Assembly (NCBI RefSeq): GCF_007625205.1
Contig: NZ_VMNI01000003.1
Location: 186,001-250,000 of the forward strand
From: Denitromonas ohlonensis
GTDB lineage: Bacteria; Pseudomonadota; Gammaproteobacteria; Burkholderiales; Rhodocyclaceae
Length of the DNA: 64,000 nucleotides
Reading direction: 5' to 3'
The position numbers and the translations under genes are program-made. Positions 55,419 to 62,594 of the stretch are shown piece after piece; position 1 is the first letter of the stretch; each line of letters begins with the position of its first letter. Under the pieces are notes generated by a model that was not told the origin of the DNA, did not search any database, and saw nothing but the letters and a program-made list of their open reading frames with translations.

Positions 55419-55679
55419 TCACGCCTCCTGTTCCTGCAATTCGAGACCTTCATCGGTATATTCATATGCCATCGTCACCCCGAGCACCATCTTGTTCAGG
55501 TTGACTGCCAGAATGGAATCCATTGTTGAATAGCCTTCGCCGTCCTCCACGGTCACGATCAAGCGACCCTGGTCTGGCGCAGTGCCATGCACTTCAACAC
55601 CGGGAATTTCCAGTAGCGCCTCAGTCAGCGCCCGGATGTGTTCGGGGCTGACCCGAACCACAAGACTTGCGATTTTCAT
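55419..55679 (-). CDS. napD: NapD, NapA signal-peptide chaperone
   Basis: This 86-residue cytoplasmic protein opens [20 protein letters not shown], with IPGVEVHG and [25 protein letters not shown] typical of NapD. It binds the NapA Tat signal until cofactor insertion is complete. It is identified by size, motifs and position, and its start overlaps the napF stop. Confidence 0.94.
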   Translation of the reverse strand: MKIASLVVRVSPEHIRALTEALLEIPGVEVHGTAPDQGRLIVTVEDGEGYSTMDSILAVNLNKMVLGVTMAYEYTDEGLELQEQEA

Positions 55680-56173
55680 CTTTGACTCTCCATCGGGTTG
55701 CTGACGGCAATGGCGCCGACAGGGCATGGCGCTACGCAAGCGCCACAACCGGTGCATGTGCCTTCGTTCATTTCCGGGCGGGAAATACCGCCCAGGGCGG
55801 GCCGGAAACGAATGGCGCCGGCCTCGCAGTTCTCACCACAAATCCGGCACTCCACGCCCTTTCGGGCCACACAGGTTTCCCCGAGGTGCGCCTTCATTGC
55901 CCACGCCGGGGCACCCGCTTCACGCCGGATTGCGCCGGTTTCGCAGGCCGCGGCGCAATCGCCGCAAAAGGTGCACTCGCCAAGGGAAAAGTCGATCGTG
56001 GGATAGCCGCCGTCACCCACACGCACTACCCGAGTCGGGCAGGCAGTCACGCAATCATCGCAGCGCGAACACAGTTGGATGAAATCTGCCTCCGCCAGCG
56101 CCCAAGGGGGGCGAGGCTCAGCAGCAACTTGGCGGAAACGGCCGCGGAGAAATCCGCGACGGGCGACATCCAT
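55676..56173 (-). CDS. napF: NapF, cytoplasmic ferredoxin for NapA maturation
   Basis: This 165-residue protein opens with MDVARRGFLRGRF and has four cysteine groups: CSRCDDCVTACPTRV, CTFCGDCAAACETGA, CRICGENCEAGA and CTGCGACVAPCPVGA. It is the first gene of the nap operon, with an FNR-type site 64 bases upstream. No napE precedes it. Confidence 0.94.
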   Translation of the reverse strand: MDVARRGFLRGRFRQVAAEPRPPWALAEADFIQLCSRCDDCVTACPTRVVRVGDGGYPTIDFSLGECTFCGDCAAACETGAIRREAGAPAWAMKAHLGETCVARKGVECRICGENCEAGAIRFRPALGGISRPEMNEGTCTGCGACVAPCPVGAIAVSNPMESQR

Positions 56174-56208
56174 CGGACTTAAAGTCCCTAAAAACCGTGT
56201 GGGTTCTT

Positions 56209-56250
56209 ATTGGACACCCGCGAACAACCGTTTGACTTGATTGCGATCAA
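56209..56250 (-). promoter_or_regulatory. FNR/DNR-type class II promoter for the nap operon
   Basis: A perfect TTGAT-N4-ATCAA palindrome lies at 56237-56250. On the minus strand 22 bases separate it from TCCAAT (56214-56209), a 4/6 match to the -10 consensus. The 64-base distance to the napF ATG equals that of the nos cytochrome promoter. Confidence 0.75.
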
Positions 56251-56282
56251 ACTAGGCCGGAATGTCTGATCTGACGTGCACG

Positions 56283-57692
56283 TCAGCCGGTGACGGGGCT
56301 CACGGCCTGCCGATGCGCCGGCGCATCGAACCAGCGCAATAGCAGACGGTAGATGTCGAGGTCGAAAGAGTAACGAGCCGCGGGCAAGGCAGCGCGGGCT
56401 TCTTCGTCAGTCGCGCCCGTCGACAGATAACACCAGGCATCGAGCAAGTGCCAGGCGCTCAGGCCGGTCGCCGGGTCGTGCTCATGGAGCAGTACCGGTC
56501 CGGCCCACGGCCATGGCTTGAGCCCCTTGCCGGTCAACGCGCCGAGCAGACGCGCGTCGTGCTGCTCCGGGGTTTCCTTGCCGGCACAGACGCCGGCGCA
56601 ACGCTTCATCTGATGCGCCATGCAGGCGCCATTGCGACCACTGTCGAGGCCGAGCCGGCGCGGGCAGAGCTGATACAGATACGCCAGCTCTCGGAGCAGG
56701 TTGTCCGCCTCCTTGCGGGTACGGAAGGCCCCATGCACGCCCTCCCAGGCACGCGGATCGCCCTCGGCGAGGGGCACGCGTTCGAGCACCGTGGCCTTTC
56801 GCTTGTTGCTGGGCAGGATGCGCAGACCGAACACCTCGTCGTTCTTGCGCAGCTGCCGGTTGTGCAGCGGCGTGTCGTGCTTGACCAGACAGGCCTCCAG
56901 CAACAACGCCCCCAGCTCGCCGGCGGTCTGCTCCCACTCCACCCGCCGCACTTGCCGCGCGAGTTCCGCCTCCTTGCCACTGAGCCGGGTGGCGGCGAAA
57001 TGCGACATCACGCGGGTGCGCATGCGCTTGCTCTTGCCGATGTAGAGCGGCAGATCGTTTTCGCCGTAAAAGAAATACACCCCGGGGCTGTCCGGAATGC
57101 CTTCCAGCACCCCCTCGGGCAGGCCCGGCGGCCGCGCGGGCTGTTTCATGGCGCGCGCCACGGCGTTCTCCAGCGTTTCGGCCGGGAAGGCGTTGCGGAC
57201 CTGGTCGAGAAACTGGCACAACACTTCAGTGTCGCCCATGGCGCGATGGCGGGCGGTGCAGACCAGCCCGTGGCGCTCGATCAGGGCGTCGAGCCCGTGG
57301 CGATGATGCTGCGGATACAGAGCGCGGGAGAGTTTGACGGTGCACAGCACCGCGGCATCAAAGGGTTTGTCGAGTGCGGCGAAGGCGGTCTTGAGGAAGC
57401 CGTAGTCGAAACGGGCGTTGTGGGCCACAAACACGGCATCGTCCAGCAAGGCGAGGACGGTGTCGGCAAGCTCGGAAAACTCGGGCGCATCGGCCACCAT
57501 CGCATCGGTAATGCCAGTGAAGCTCTGGATCATGCCCGGAATGTGCACCCCGGGCCGCACCAGCGAACTCCAGCGCTCAAGCTCGCGACCGTCTTCGAGC
57601 AGGACGATGGCGATTTCGGTGATCCGGTCGCGTACCGGATGGGCTCCGGTGGTTTCCAGATCGACCACGGCCAGTCGATGCGGCAGCGTCAA
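56283..57692 (-). CDS. DEDDh exonuclease fused to a GIY-YIG (UvrC/Cho-like) nuclease
   Basis: This is a 469-residue protein. The N-terminal DnaQ-like domain has VVDLETTGAH, FVAHNARFDYGFLK and HRAMGDTEVL (residues about 9-160). A GIY-YIG domain follows with PGVYFFYGENDLPLYIGKSKRMRTRV (about 205-290), and the C-terminal part contains cysteines near CPRRLGLD and CAGVC. This fusion is a known Cho-type repair nuclease architecture. TTG at 57692 is the apparent start; no better ATG lies in frame. Confidence 0.85.
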   Translation of the reverse strand: MTLPHRLAVVDLETTGAHPVRDRITEIAIVLLEDGRELERWSSLVRPGVHIPGMIQSFTGITDAMVADAPEFSELADTVLALLDDAVFVAHNARFDYGFLKTAFAALDKPFDAAVLCTVKLSRALYPQHHRHGLDALIERHGLVCTARHRAMGDTEVLCQFLDQVRNAFPAETLENAVARAMKQPARPPGLPEGVLEGIPDSPGVYFFYGENDLPLYIGKSKRMRTRVMSHFAATRLSGKEAELARQVRRVEWEQTAGELGALLLEACLVKHDTPLHNRQLRKNDEVFGLRILPSNKRKATVLERVPLAEGDPRAWEGVHGAFRTRKEADNLLRELAYLYQLCPRRLGLDSGRNGACMAHQMKRCAGVCAGKETPEQHDARLLGALTGKGLKPWPWAGPVLLHEHDPATGLSAWHLLDAWCYLSTGATDEEARAALPAARYSFDLDIYRLLLRWFDAPAHRQAVSPVTG

Positions 57693-57740
57693 GGCATCAG
57701 GTGGCGCGTTGCGCGGCCACCCTCAAAAACACGTGAGGCA

Positions 57741-57926
57741 TCAGTCCGTCTGATAGTAGTACGGCTTGCTCGGCACACTGGCTTCGCTGTTGCGCGCGCG
57801 GGCGTCGGCGTCCTGCGGCTTGTCCCACCACAGGGCGCGACCGGCTTGCTGCTCTTTCTTCTCTTGCGGGTGATTGGCCATCCACTCGCGCATGAATTTG
57901 GTGTGCTCGGATTCGTACAGTGCCAT
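57741..57926 (-). CDS. DUF3460 small protein
   Basis: This 61-residue cytosolic protein reads ALYESEHTKFMREWMANHPQ then ALWWDKPQ and a PYYYQTD end, matching DUF3460, a short betaproteobacterial family of unknown role. A clear AGGAGA site precedes the ATG at 57926. Confidence 0.8.
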   Translation of the reverse strand: MALYESEHTKFMREWMANHPQEKKEQQAGRALWWDKPQDADARARNSEASVPSKPYYYQTD

Positions 57927-57985
57927 TGCTTTCTCCTGATTCAGCGACGCGATTCTAGGCAAGTCGCCGCCAATGCGCCAGCCAT

Positions 57986-60181
57986 TCAGCGGCGCTGATC
58001 ACTCTTTAGCCGCGAAACCCGGGTCACCGATTGTTGTACCCGCACCGCCCGGATCACCCGCGCCAGGTGCACCCGGTTCTCGACTTCAAGGACGAACTGC
58101 AAGGCAGTGTAAGGCGCCTGCTCCACATCCATGGTGACATTGAGGATGTTGGCGTTGGCGTCGGCGATCGCCGCCGCCACCTTGGCCAGCACCCCGCGAT
58201 TGTCGATAGTCAGCACCCGGATCGTGGCCTCGAACAATCGCCCTTCCGCCGGCTCCCAACCGACGTCAATCCAGCGCCCGCGGTCGCCGCGACGGCGAGC
58301 CACCACCGGGCAGTCGTCGGTGTGCACCTCCAGACCCTGGCCCTTGCGGATGGTGGCGATGATGTCATCGCCCGGAATCGGGTGGCAGCACTTGGCCAGC
58401 TGCACCGCCGTGCCCTCGCTGCCACGGATCAACACCGCGCCCAAGGGTTTGGGCTTGATTACGTCGGGTCGGCCGGACTCCTGGTCCTGCGCCTCGGCCA
58501 CCCGTCGCGCGACGATCACCGGCAGGCGCTTGCCCAGACCGATATCGGCAAAAATCTCGCGGCGATCGCGTACGCCCGCATCGCCCAGGAAGCGGTCCCA
58601 GGCAAACACGCTGATCTGTCCCAGCGTCAGCCCGTGCTCGCGCAGCGCCTGGTTGAGCAGTCGCTCGCCCAGCGCCACCGCTTCGTCATGCTGCGCCGAT
58701 TTGAGGAAATGCCGGATCTGCGCCCGTGCCTTGCCAGTGCGCACATAGCTCAACCAGGCCGGGTTGGGGCTGGCATGGGCGGCGGTAATCACCTCCACCT
58801 GATCGCCATTGCGCAGCTCGGTGCGCAGCGGCACCAGATCGCCATTGACCCGGCAGGCCACGCAACGATTGCCAATGTCGGTATGCACCGCGTAGGCGAA
58901 ATCGACCGGTGTCGCGCCGCGCTGCAAGGACAGGATGCGTCCCTTGGGCGTGAAGGCATACACCTCGCTCGGAAAGAGGTCGATCTTGACGTGCTCGAGG
59001 AACTCGGTCGCCTCGGCCGACGCCGACTGCAGGTCGATCAGCGACTGTAGCCACGAGTGCGTGCGCTGATGCAGCTCCGACAGGCTGGATTCATCATCCT
59101 TGTACAACCAGTGCGAGGCCACGCCCGACTCGGCCACATGGTGCATCGCGCGGGTGCGCACCTGCACCTCCACCGGCGTGCCATACGGCCCGATCAAGGT
59201 GGTGTGCAGCGACTGATAGCCGTTGGCCTTGGGGATCGCGATGTAGTCCTTGAACTTGCCTGGCACCGGCTTGTACAAGGCATGCAGCGAACCGATGGTC
59301 AGATAGCATGAGGGCACATCGGGCACGATCACCCGGAAGCCGTAGATATCGAGCACCTGCGAGAAAGACAGGCGCTTCTCGATCATCTTGCGATAGATGC
59401 CGTAAAGGTGCTTTTCGCGGCCCTGAATCTCCGCCGAAATCCCCCATTGCGGCAGACGCGCCTCCAGCGCGGTGAGCACCTTGCCCACCACCTCGCGACG
59501 ATTGCCGCGCGCCGCCTTGATCGCCTTGGCCAGCACCTGGTAGCGCAGCGGGTGCTTGTGCATGAACGACAGTTCCTGCAACTCGCGGTACAGGCCGTTC
59601 AGGCCCAGCCGGTTGGCGATCGGCGCGTAGATTTCGAGGGTTTCGCTGGCAATGCGGCGACGCTTGGCCGGGCGGACGAAGTCCAGCGTACGCATGTTGT
59701 GCAGGCGGTCGGCCAGCTTGATCAGGATGACCCGCAGATCGGTGGCCATCGCCAGCAGCATCTTGCGGAAGTTTTCCGCCTGCGCCTCTTCCTGGGATCG
59801 GAACTCGATCTTGTCGAGCTTGGACAGGCCATCGACCAGTTCAGCGGTCACCCGGCCGAAGCGCTCGGTGATTTCCGCTTTGGTGACGGAGGTGTCCTCC
59901 ATCACGTCGTGCAGCAAGGCCGCCGTCAGTGCCTGCGCGTCGAGATTCCACTCGGCGACCAGTTCAGTGACCGCCACCGGATGGGTGATGTAGGGCTCGC
60001 CGCTGATGCGGTACTGCCCGGTGTGGGCGGCGGCCGAAAAATGGTAGGCCGCCTCAACGCGACCGACATCTTCAGGCCGCAGATAGGTACTGATTTTTGC
60101 CTTCAGCCGCTCGAAATCCAGCGTCGGAACGCTGGACACGGGCGGGCCAAAAGGCATCGGGACCGGGCGGCCGACATCCAT
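57986..60181 (-). CDS. spoT: Bifunctional (p)ppGpp synthetase/hydrolase SpoT
   Basis: This 731-residue protein has an HD hydrolase domain (TAALLHDVMEDT), a synthetase domain (RLHNMRTLDFV, YGFRVIVPDV, ANGYQSLHT), a TGS domain (GATPVDFAYAVHTDIGNRC) and a C-terminal ACT domain. It makes and breaks the stringent-response alarmone. It follows rpoZ by 55 bp, the standard gmk-rpoZ-spoT order. Confidence 0.96.
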   Translation of the reverse strand: MDVGRPVPMPFGPPVSSVPTLDFERLKAKISTYLRPEDVGRVEAAYHFSAAAHTGQYRISGEPYITHPVAVTELVAEWNLDAQALTAALLHDVMEDTSVTKAEITERFGRVTAELVDGLSKLDKIEFRSQEEAQAENFRKMLLAMATDLRVILIKLADRLHNMRTLDFVRPAKRRRIASETLEIYAPIANRLGLNGLYRELQELSFMHKHPLRYQVLAKAIKAARGNRREVVGKVLTALEARLPQWGISAEIQGREKHLYGIYRKMIEKRLSFSQVLDIYGFRVIVPDVPSCYLTIGSLHALYKPVPGKFKDYIAIPKANGYQSLHTTLIGPYGTPVEVQVRTRAMHHVAESGVASHWLYKDDESSLSELHQRTHSWLQSLIDLQSASAEATEFLEHVKIDLFPSEVYAFTPKGRILSLQRGATPVDFAYAVHTDIGNRCVACRVNGDLVPLRTELRNGDQVEVITAAHASPNPAWLSYVRTGKARAQIRHFLKSAQHDEAVALGERLLNQALREHGLTLGQISVFAWDRFLGDAGVRDRREIFADIGLGKRLPVIVARRVAEAQDQESGRPDVIKPKPLGAVLIRGSEGTAVQLAKCCHPIPGDDIIATIRKGQGLEVHTDDCPVVARRRGDRGRWIDVGWEPAEGRLFEATIRVLTIDNRGVLAKVAAAIADANANILNVTMDVEQAPYTALQFVLEVENRVHLARVIRAVRVQQSVTRVSRLKSDQRR

Positions 60182-60236
60182 AAAAGACCTGATCTGCTCA
60201 GTTCAGATGCCGGCGCCGCGGTGCGTCATCGCACGC

Positions 60237-60452
60237 TTACGCCTGGCCTCGGTTGAGCACTTCCAGCCCGACCTTGCCAGCTTCGATCTCGCGCAGCGCG
60301 ATCACCGTCGGCTTGTCGCGATCGGCGCGGTCGATCTCGATCTGCGGCTCGTTGCCGTTGGTCAGCTGGCGCGCACGATAGGTCGCGGCCAGGGTGAGCT
60401 GAAAGCGGTTGGGGATACGCTTGAGACAATCTTCAATCGTAATACGGGCCAT
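60237..60452 (-). CDS. rpoZ: RNA polymerase omega subunit
   Basis: This 71-residue protein opens [19 protein letters not shown], followed by ATYRARQL and [13 protein letters not shown], diagnostic of omega. It stabilises RNA polymerase and contributes a ppGpp site. It lies between gmk and spoT. Confidence 0.97.
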   Translation of the reverse strand: MARITIEDCLKRIPNRFQLTLAATYRARQLTNGNEPQIEIDRADRDKPTVIALREIEAGKVGLEVLNRGQA

Positions 60453-60458
60453 GGGAAC

Positions 60459-61073
60459 TCAATCCTTCTCGAGGAATTCAAAATAAGTCGGGAAACGCGC
60501 ATGCTGATTGGCATAGCGCAGCCGGGCGGCGCGCACAACAGCCACCAGATCGTCCAGCGCTGCGGGCAATTCGTTGTTAATTATAACGTAATCGAACTCA
60601 GCCACATGACGCATCTCGCCCCGCGCGGCAAGCAAGCGCCGGCCGATCACGTCTTCACTGTCGGTGCCCCTGCCGCGCAGGCGGCGTTCGAGCTCCTCGG
60701 TCGAAGGTGGTAGAACGAAAACGCCAACCGCACCCGGAAAGGCCTTGCGCACCTGCTGCGCGCCCTGCCAGTCGATTTCGAGCAGCATGTCGCGCCCCGC
60801 GTCGATCTGCGCCTGCAGCCAGACACGCGAGGTGGCGTAGTAATTGCCATGCACTTCCGCCCACTCGAGGAACTCGCCCCGATCGCGCAATTCGCGAAAC
60901 TTGGCGACGTCCACAAAATGGTACTCGCGCCCATTCTCCTCACCCGGCCGCGGCGGACGGGTCGTGTAGGAAATGGACAAATGGACCGAGGCGTCGCGCT
61001 CGAGCAGGCCTTTGACCAAGGTCGTTTTGCCGGCGCCGGACGGAGCGGTGACGATAAACAGGGTTCCAGACAT
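60459..61073 (-). CDS. gmk: Guanylate kinase
   Basis: This 204-residue enzyme converts GMP to GDP with ATP. It has the P-loop TAPSGAGKTTLV, the GMP-binding SYTTRPPRPGEENGREYHFV and the LEIDWQGAQQVR and VFVLPPS segments. It is the first gene of gmk-rpoZ-spoT. Confidence 0.97.
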   Translation of the reverse strand: MSGTLFIVTAPSGAGKTTLVKGLLERDASVHLSISYTTRPPRPGEENGREYHFVDVAKFRELRDRGEFLEWAEVHGNYYATSRVWLQAQIDAGRDMLLEIDWQGAQQVRKAFPGAVGVFVLPPSTEELERRLRGRGTDSEDVIGRRLLAARGEMRHVAEFDYVIINNELPAALDDLVAVVRAARLRYANQHARFPTYFEFLEKD

Positions 61074-61387
61074 TCAGTATCCACGGGCAGCGGTCGCCGC
61101 CATCCTTTTTCCAATCCGAGGATTCTAGCCCGTATCTGGCGCACCAGTGCGCGCCGGCCCGCGGATAGCCGACGCCTTTCCCTATCACCCCCGCCCAAAT
61201 CGGGGCTTTTGTAAAACCGCCTTTACAATTGTAACGATCGAGAACTCGCCGCAAACATGCCGGTCACATTTGCGTTCCATAGTGCCAACATGAGGACTTG
61301 AAGTTTTTACTCGCGCCCCCATGTAGCCTCGACCGACCCTGACCCGCCCGCCGGCCACCTAGAGCCAGCGGCGTCCTGGAGCACCGC
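61074..61387. other. Intergenic region upstream of gmk and the secreted protein at 61388
   Basis: In these 314 bases between divergent genes I see no ORF with coding character. The only structure found is the TTGTAAA-N6-TTTACAA inverted repeat at 61209-61228. The region presumably holds the promoters of both flanking units. Confidence 0.5.
61209..61228. promoter_or_regulatory. TTGTAAA-N6-TTTACAA inverted repeat, possible operator
   Basis: Perfect 7-base arms flank ACCGCC. Symmetry and spacing suit binding of a dimeric regulator. It is 160 bp from the downstream ATG on the plus strand and 136 bp from gmk on the other. I cannot name the regulator. Confidence 0.4.
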
Positions 61388-61825
61388 ATGACCCGAAGAA
61401 CGGAAAGCAACGTCCGCAAGATTCTCAGCACGGCCGCCATGGCGCTGGCCGTCCCCACCGCGGCCTCCGCAGCCACCACGGCGGCGCCCGCCATGACCGA
61501 GAAGGCCTCGGTCAGCAGCTCGGCCGCCAAGCGCAGCGCCCGCCAGAACGAGCACGATGAGGCCCACCCGGAGCTGTTCCCGCTCAAGCTGCGCCCCGCG
61601 GCTAGCGCCGGCACCGAAGCCGCCGAGAAGGCCATCCAGGTCAAGGTGCTGGATGCAGCTGGTCGCCGCATTTTGCTGGCACGCGCGCACGGCAACATCA
61701 CGCTGGGCCCGCTGCCGGCCGGCGAGTACACCCTGCAGCTGTGCTCGGGCACCTCGATGGAAGAGCACGCCCTCAAGCTCGGCGCCGGCAAGCGCGGGCT
61801 GTTGCGCTACGAACTCGGCGCCTGA
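61388..61825 (+). CDS. Secreted protein of unknown function
   Basis: This 145-residue protein has a signal-like segment (ILSTAAMALAVPTAASA, residues 12-28), a charged linker (KRSARQNEHDEAHPE) and a small beta-rich C-terminal domain (IQVKVLDAAGRRILLARAHG, then LPAGEYTLQLCSG). The last part looks like a one-domain beta sandwich of the carboxypeptidase-regulatory type. A GGAG site precedes the start and a strong terminator follows. Confidence 0.65.
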   Translation: MTRRTESNVRKILSTAAMALAVPTAASAATTAAPAMTEKASVSSSAAKRSARQNEHDEAHPELFPLKLRPAASAGTEAAEKAIQVKVLDAAGRRILLARAHGNITLGPLPAGEYTLQLCSGTSMEEHALKLGAGKRGLLRYELGA

Positions 61826-61847
61826 TCGGCGCGCGTCGCACCCATGA

Positions 61848-61880
61848 CAAAGGCGCCCGGTGGGCGCCTTTGTCGTTTTA
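61848..61880 (+). terminator. Terminator after the secreted protein
   Basis: The 11-base arms CAAAGGCGCCC and GGGCGCCTTTG enclose a GGT loop and are followed by TCGTTTTA. It also lies just after the sortase stop on the opposite strand and may serve both converging genes. Confidence 0.75.
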
Positions 61881-61895
61881 GTGTCCGGTTGAGAT

Positions 61896-62591
61896 CTACA
61901 AGGTCTCGCTCGCACCAAGCTGCTCCGCCGTCACGACATAGCGCAACGGGCCGCCGGCACGCAGCGCGTCGAAGGGGTAGCAAGTCACCAGCGTGAGGCG
62001 ATGCGTATCCGGCGGGGATGCCAGCACGCCGGTGTCGGACTTGTCGACCACGCGCTGATCGGTGATGCGATACACCGCCACCTCGCCCGTCGGCATCTCC
62101 ACCTCGACCGCCTCGCCGGCCTGCACCCACTCCAGAAAGGCAAAGTGCGTGTCCCGATGGCCGCCGATCACGCTGTTGCCCAAGGCGCCGGGGTCGGCCG
62201 TACCGAACACATGCCCCGGCCCGAAGGCCAGACTGCGGCCCTGACTGCCGGCCAGCACATACAGCTCAACCCCGCGCGCGGGCACGCTCAGCCGCGCCAC
62301 CGGCCAGGTGTCGGCCCACGGCCAGGGTTTGACCTGCGACGCGCCGGCCAGCGTCTTCTGCCAGGCCTGGCTGATCAAGGTCTGCGCCAGCCAGGCCTTC
62401 GCATGGATGTAACCGGCCTGACCGAATTGCGACAGCGCGACCAGCAGGCTGACGGCAGCAATCGCCTTGATGCTCCACGCGACGATTCGCTGGTGGCGCG
62501 GTGCGGCGACGTCCCGGCAGGTCGGCGCAGGCCAGGCGCATTCGACGCCGAGAAATTCGTGATGACTGCAGTTGTGGCAAACGGTGCTCAT
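61896..62591 (-). CDS. Class GN (proteobacterial) sortase
   Basis: This is a 231-residue protein. An N-terminal zinc-ribbon-like stretch (CHNCSHHEFLGVEC) is followed by one membrane helix (IAAVSLLVALSQFGQAGYI). The sortase fold has the catalytic histidine in IGGHRDTHFAFLEW, the cysteine in LTLVTCYPFDAL and a C-terminal Arg in PLRYVV. It would cleave the sorting signal of the adjacent vWA protein. It is 3 bp from that gene. Confidence 0.87.
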   Translation of the reverse strand: MSTVCHNCSHHEFLGVECAWPAPTCRDVAAPRHQRIVAWSIKAIAAVSLLVALSQFGQAGYIHAKAWLAQTLISQAWQKTLAGASQVKPWPWADTWPVARLSVPARGVELYVLAGSQGRSLAFGPGHVFGTADPGALGNSVIGGHRDTHFAFLEWVQAGEAVEVEMPTGEVAVYRITDQRVVDKSDTGVLASPPDTHRLTLVTCYPFDALRAGGPLRYVVTAEQLGASETL

Positions 62592-62594
62592 GAC

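Noticed and set aside
53114-55504. 796-residue open frame antisense to napA
   Set aside because: It is the shadow of napA on the opposite strand, with no family features.
56174-56282. napE upstream of napF
   Set aside because: No ORF with a single helix of the right size fits in the gap; the space is filled by the FNR promoter.
61260-61290. Possible sigma-54 promoter (TGGCAC on the minus strand)
   Set aside because: The GG to GC spacing is 11 rather than 10 and the -12 element is poor.
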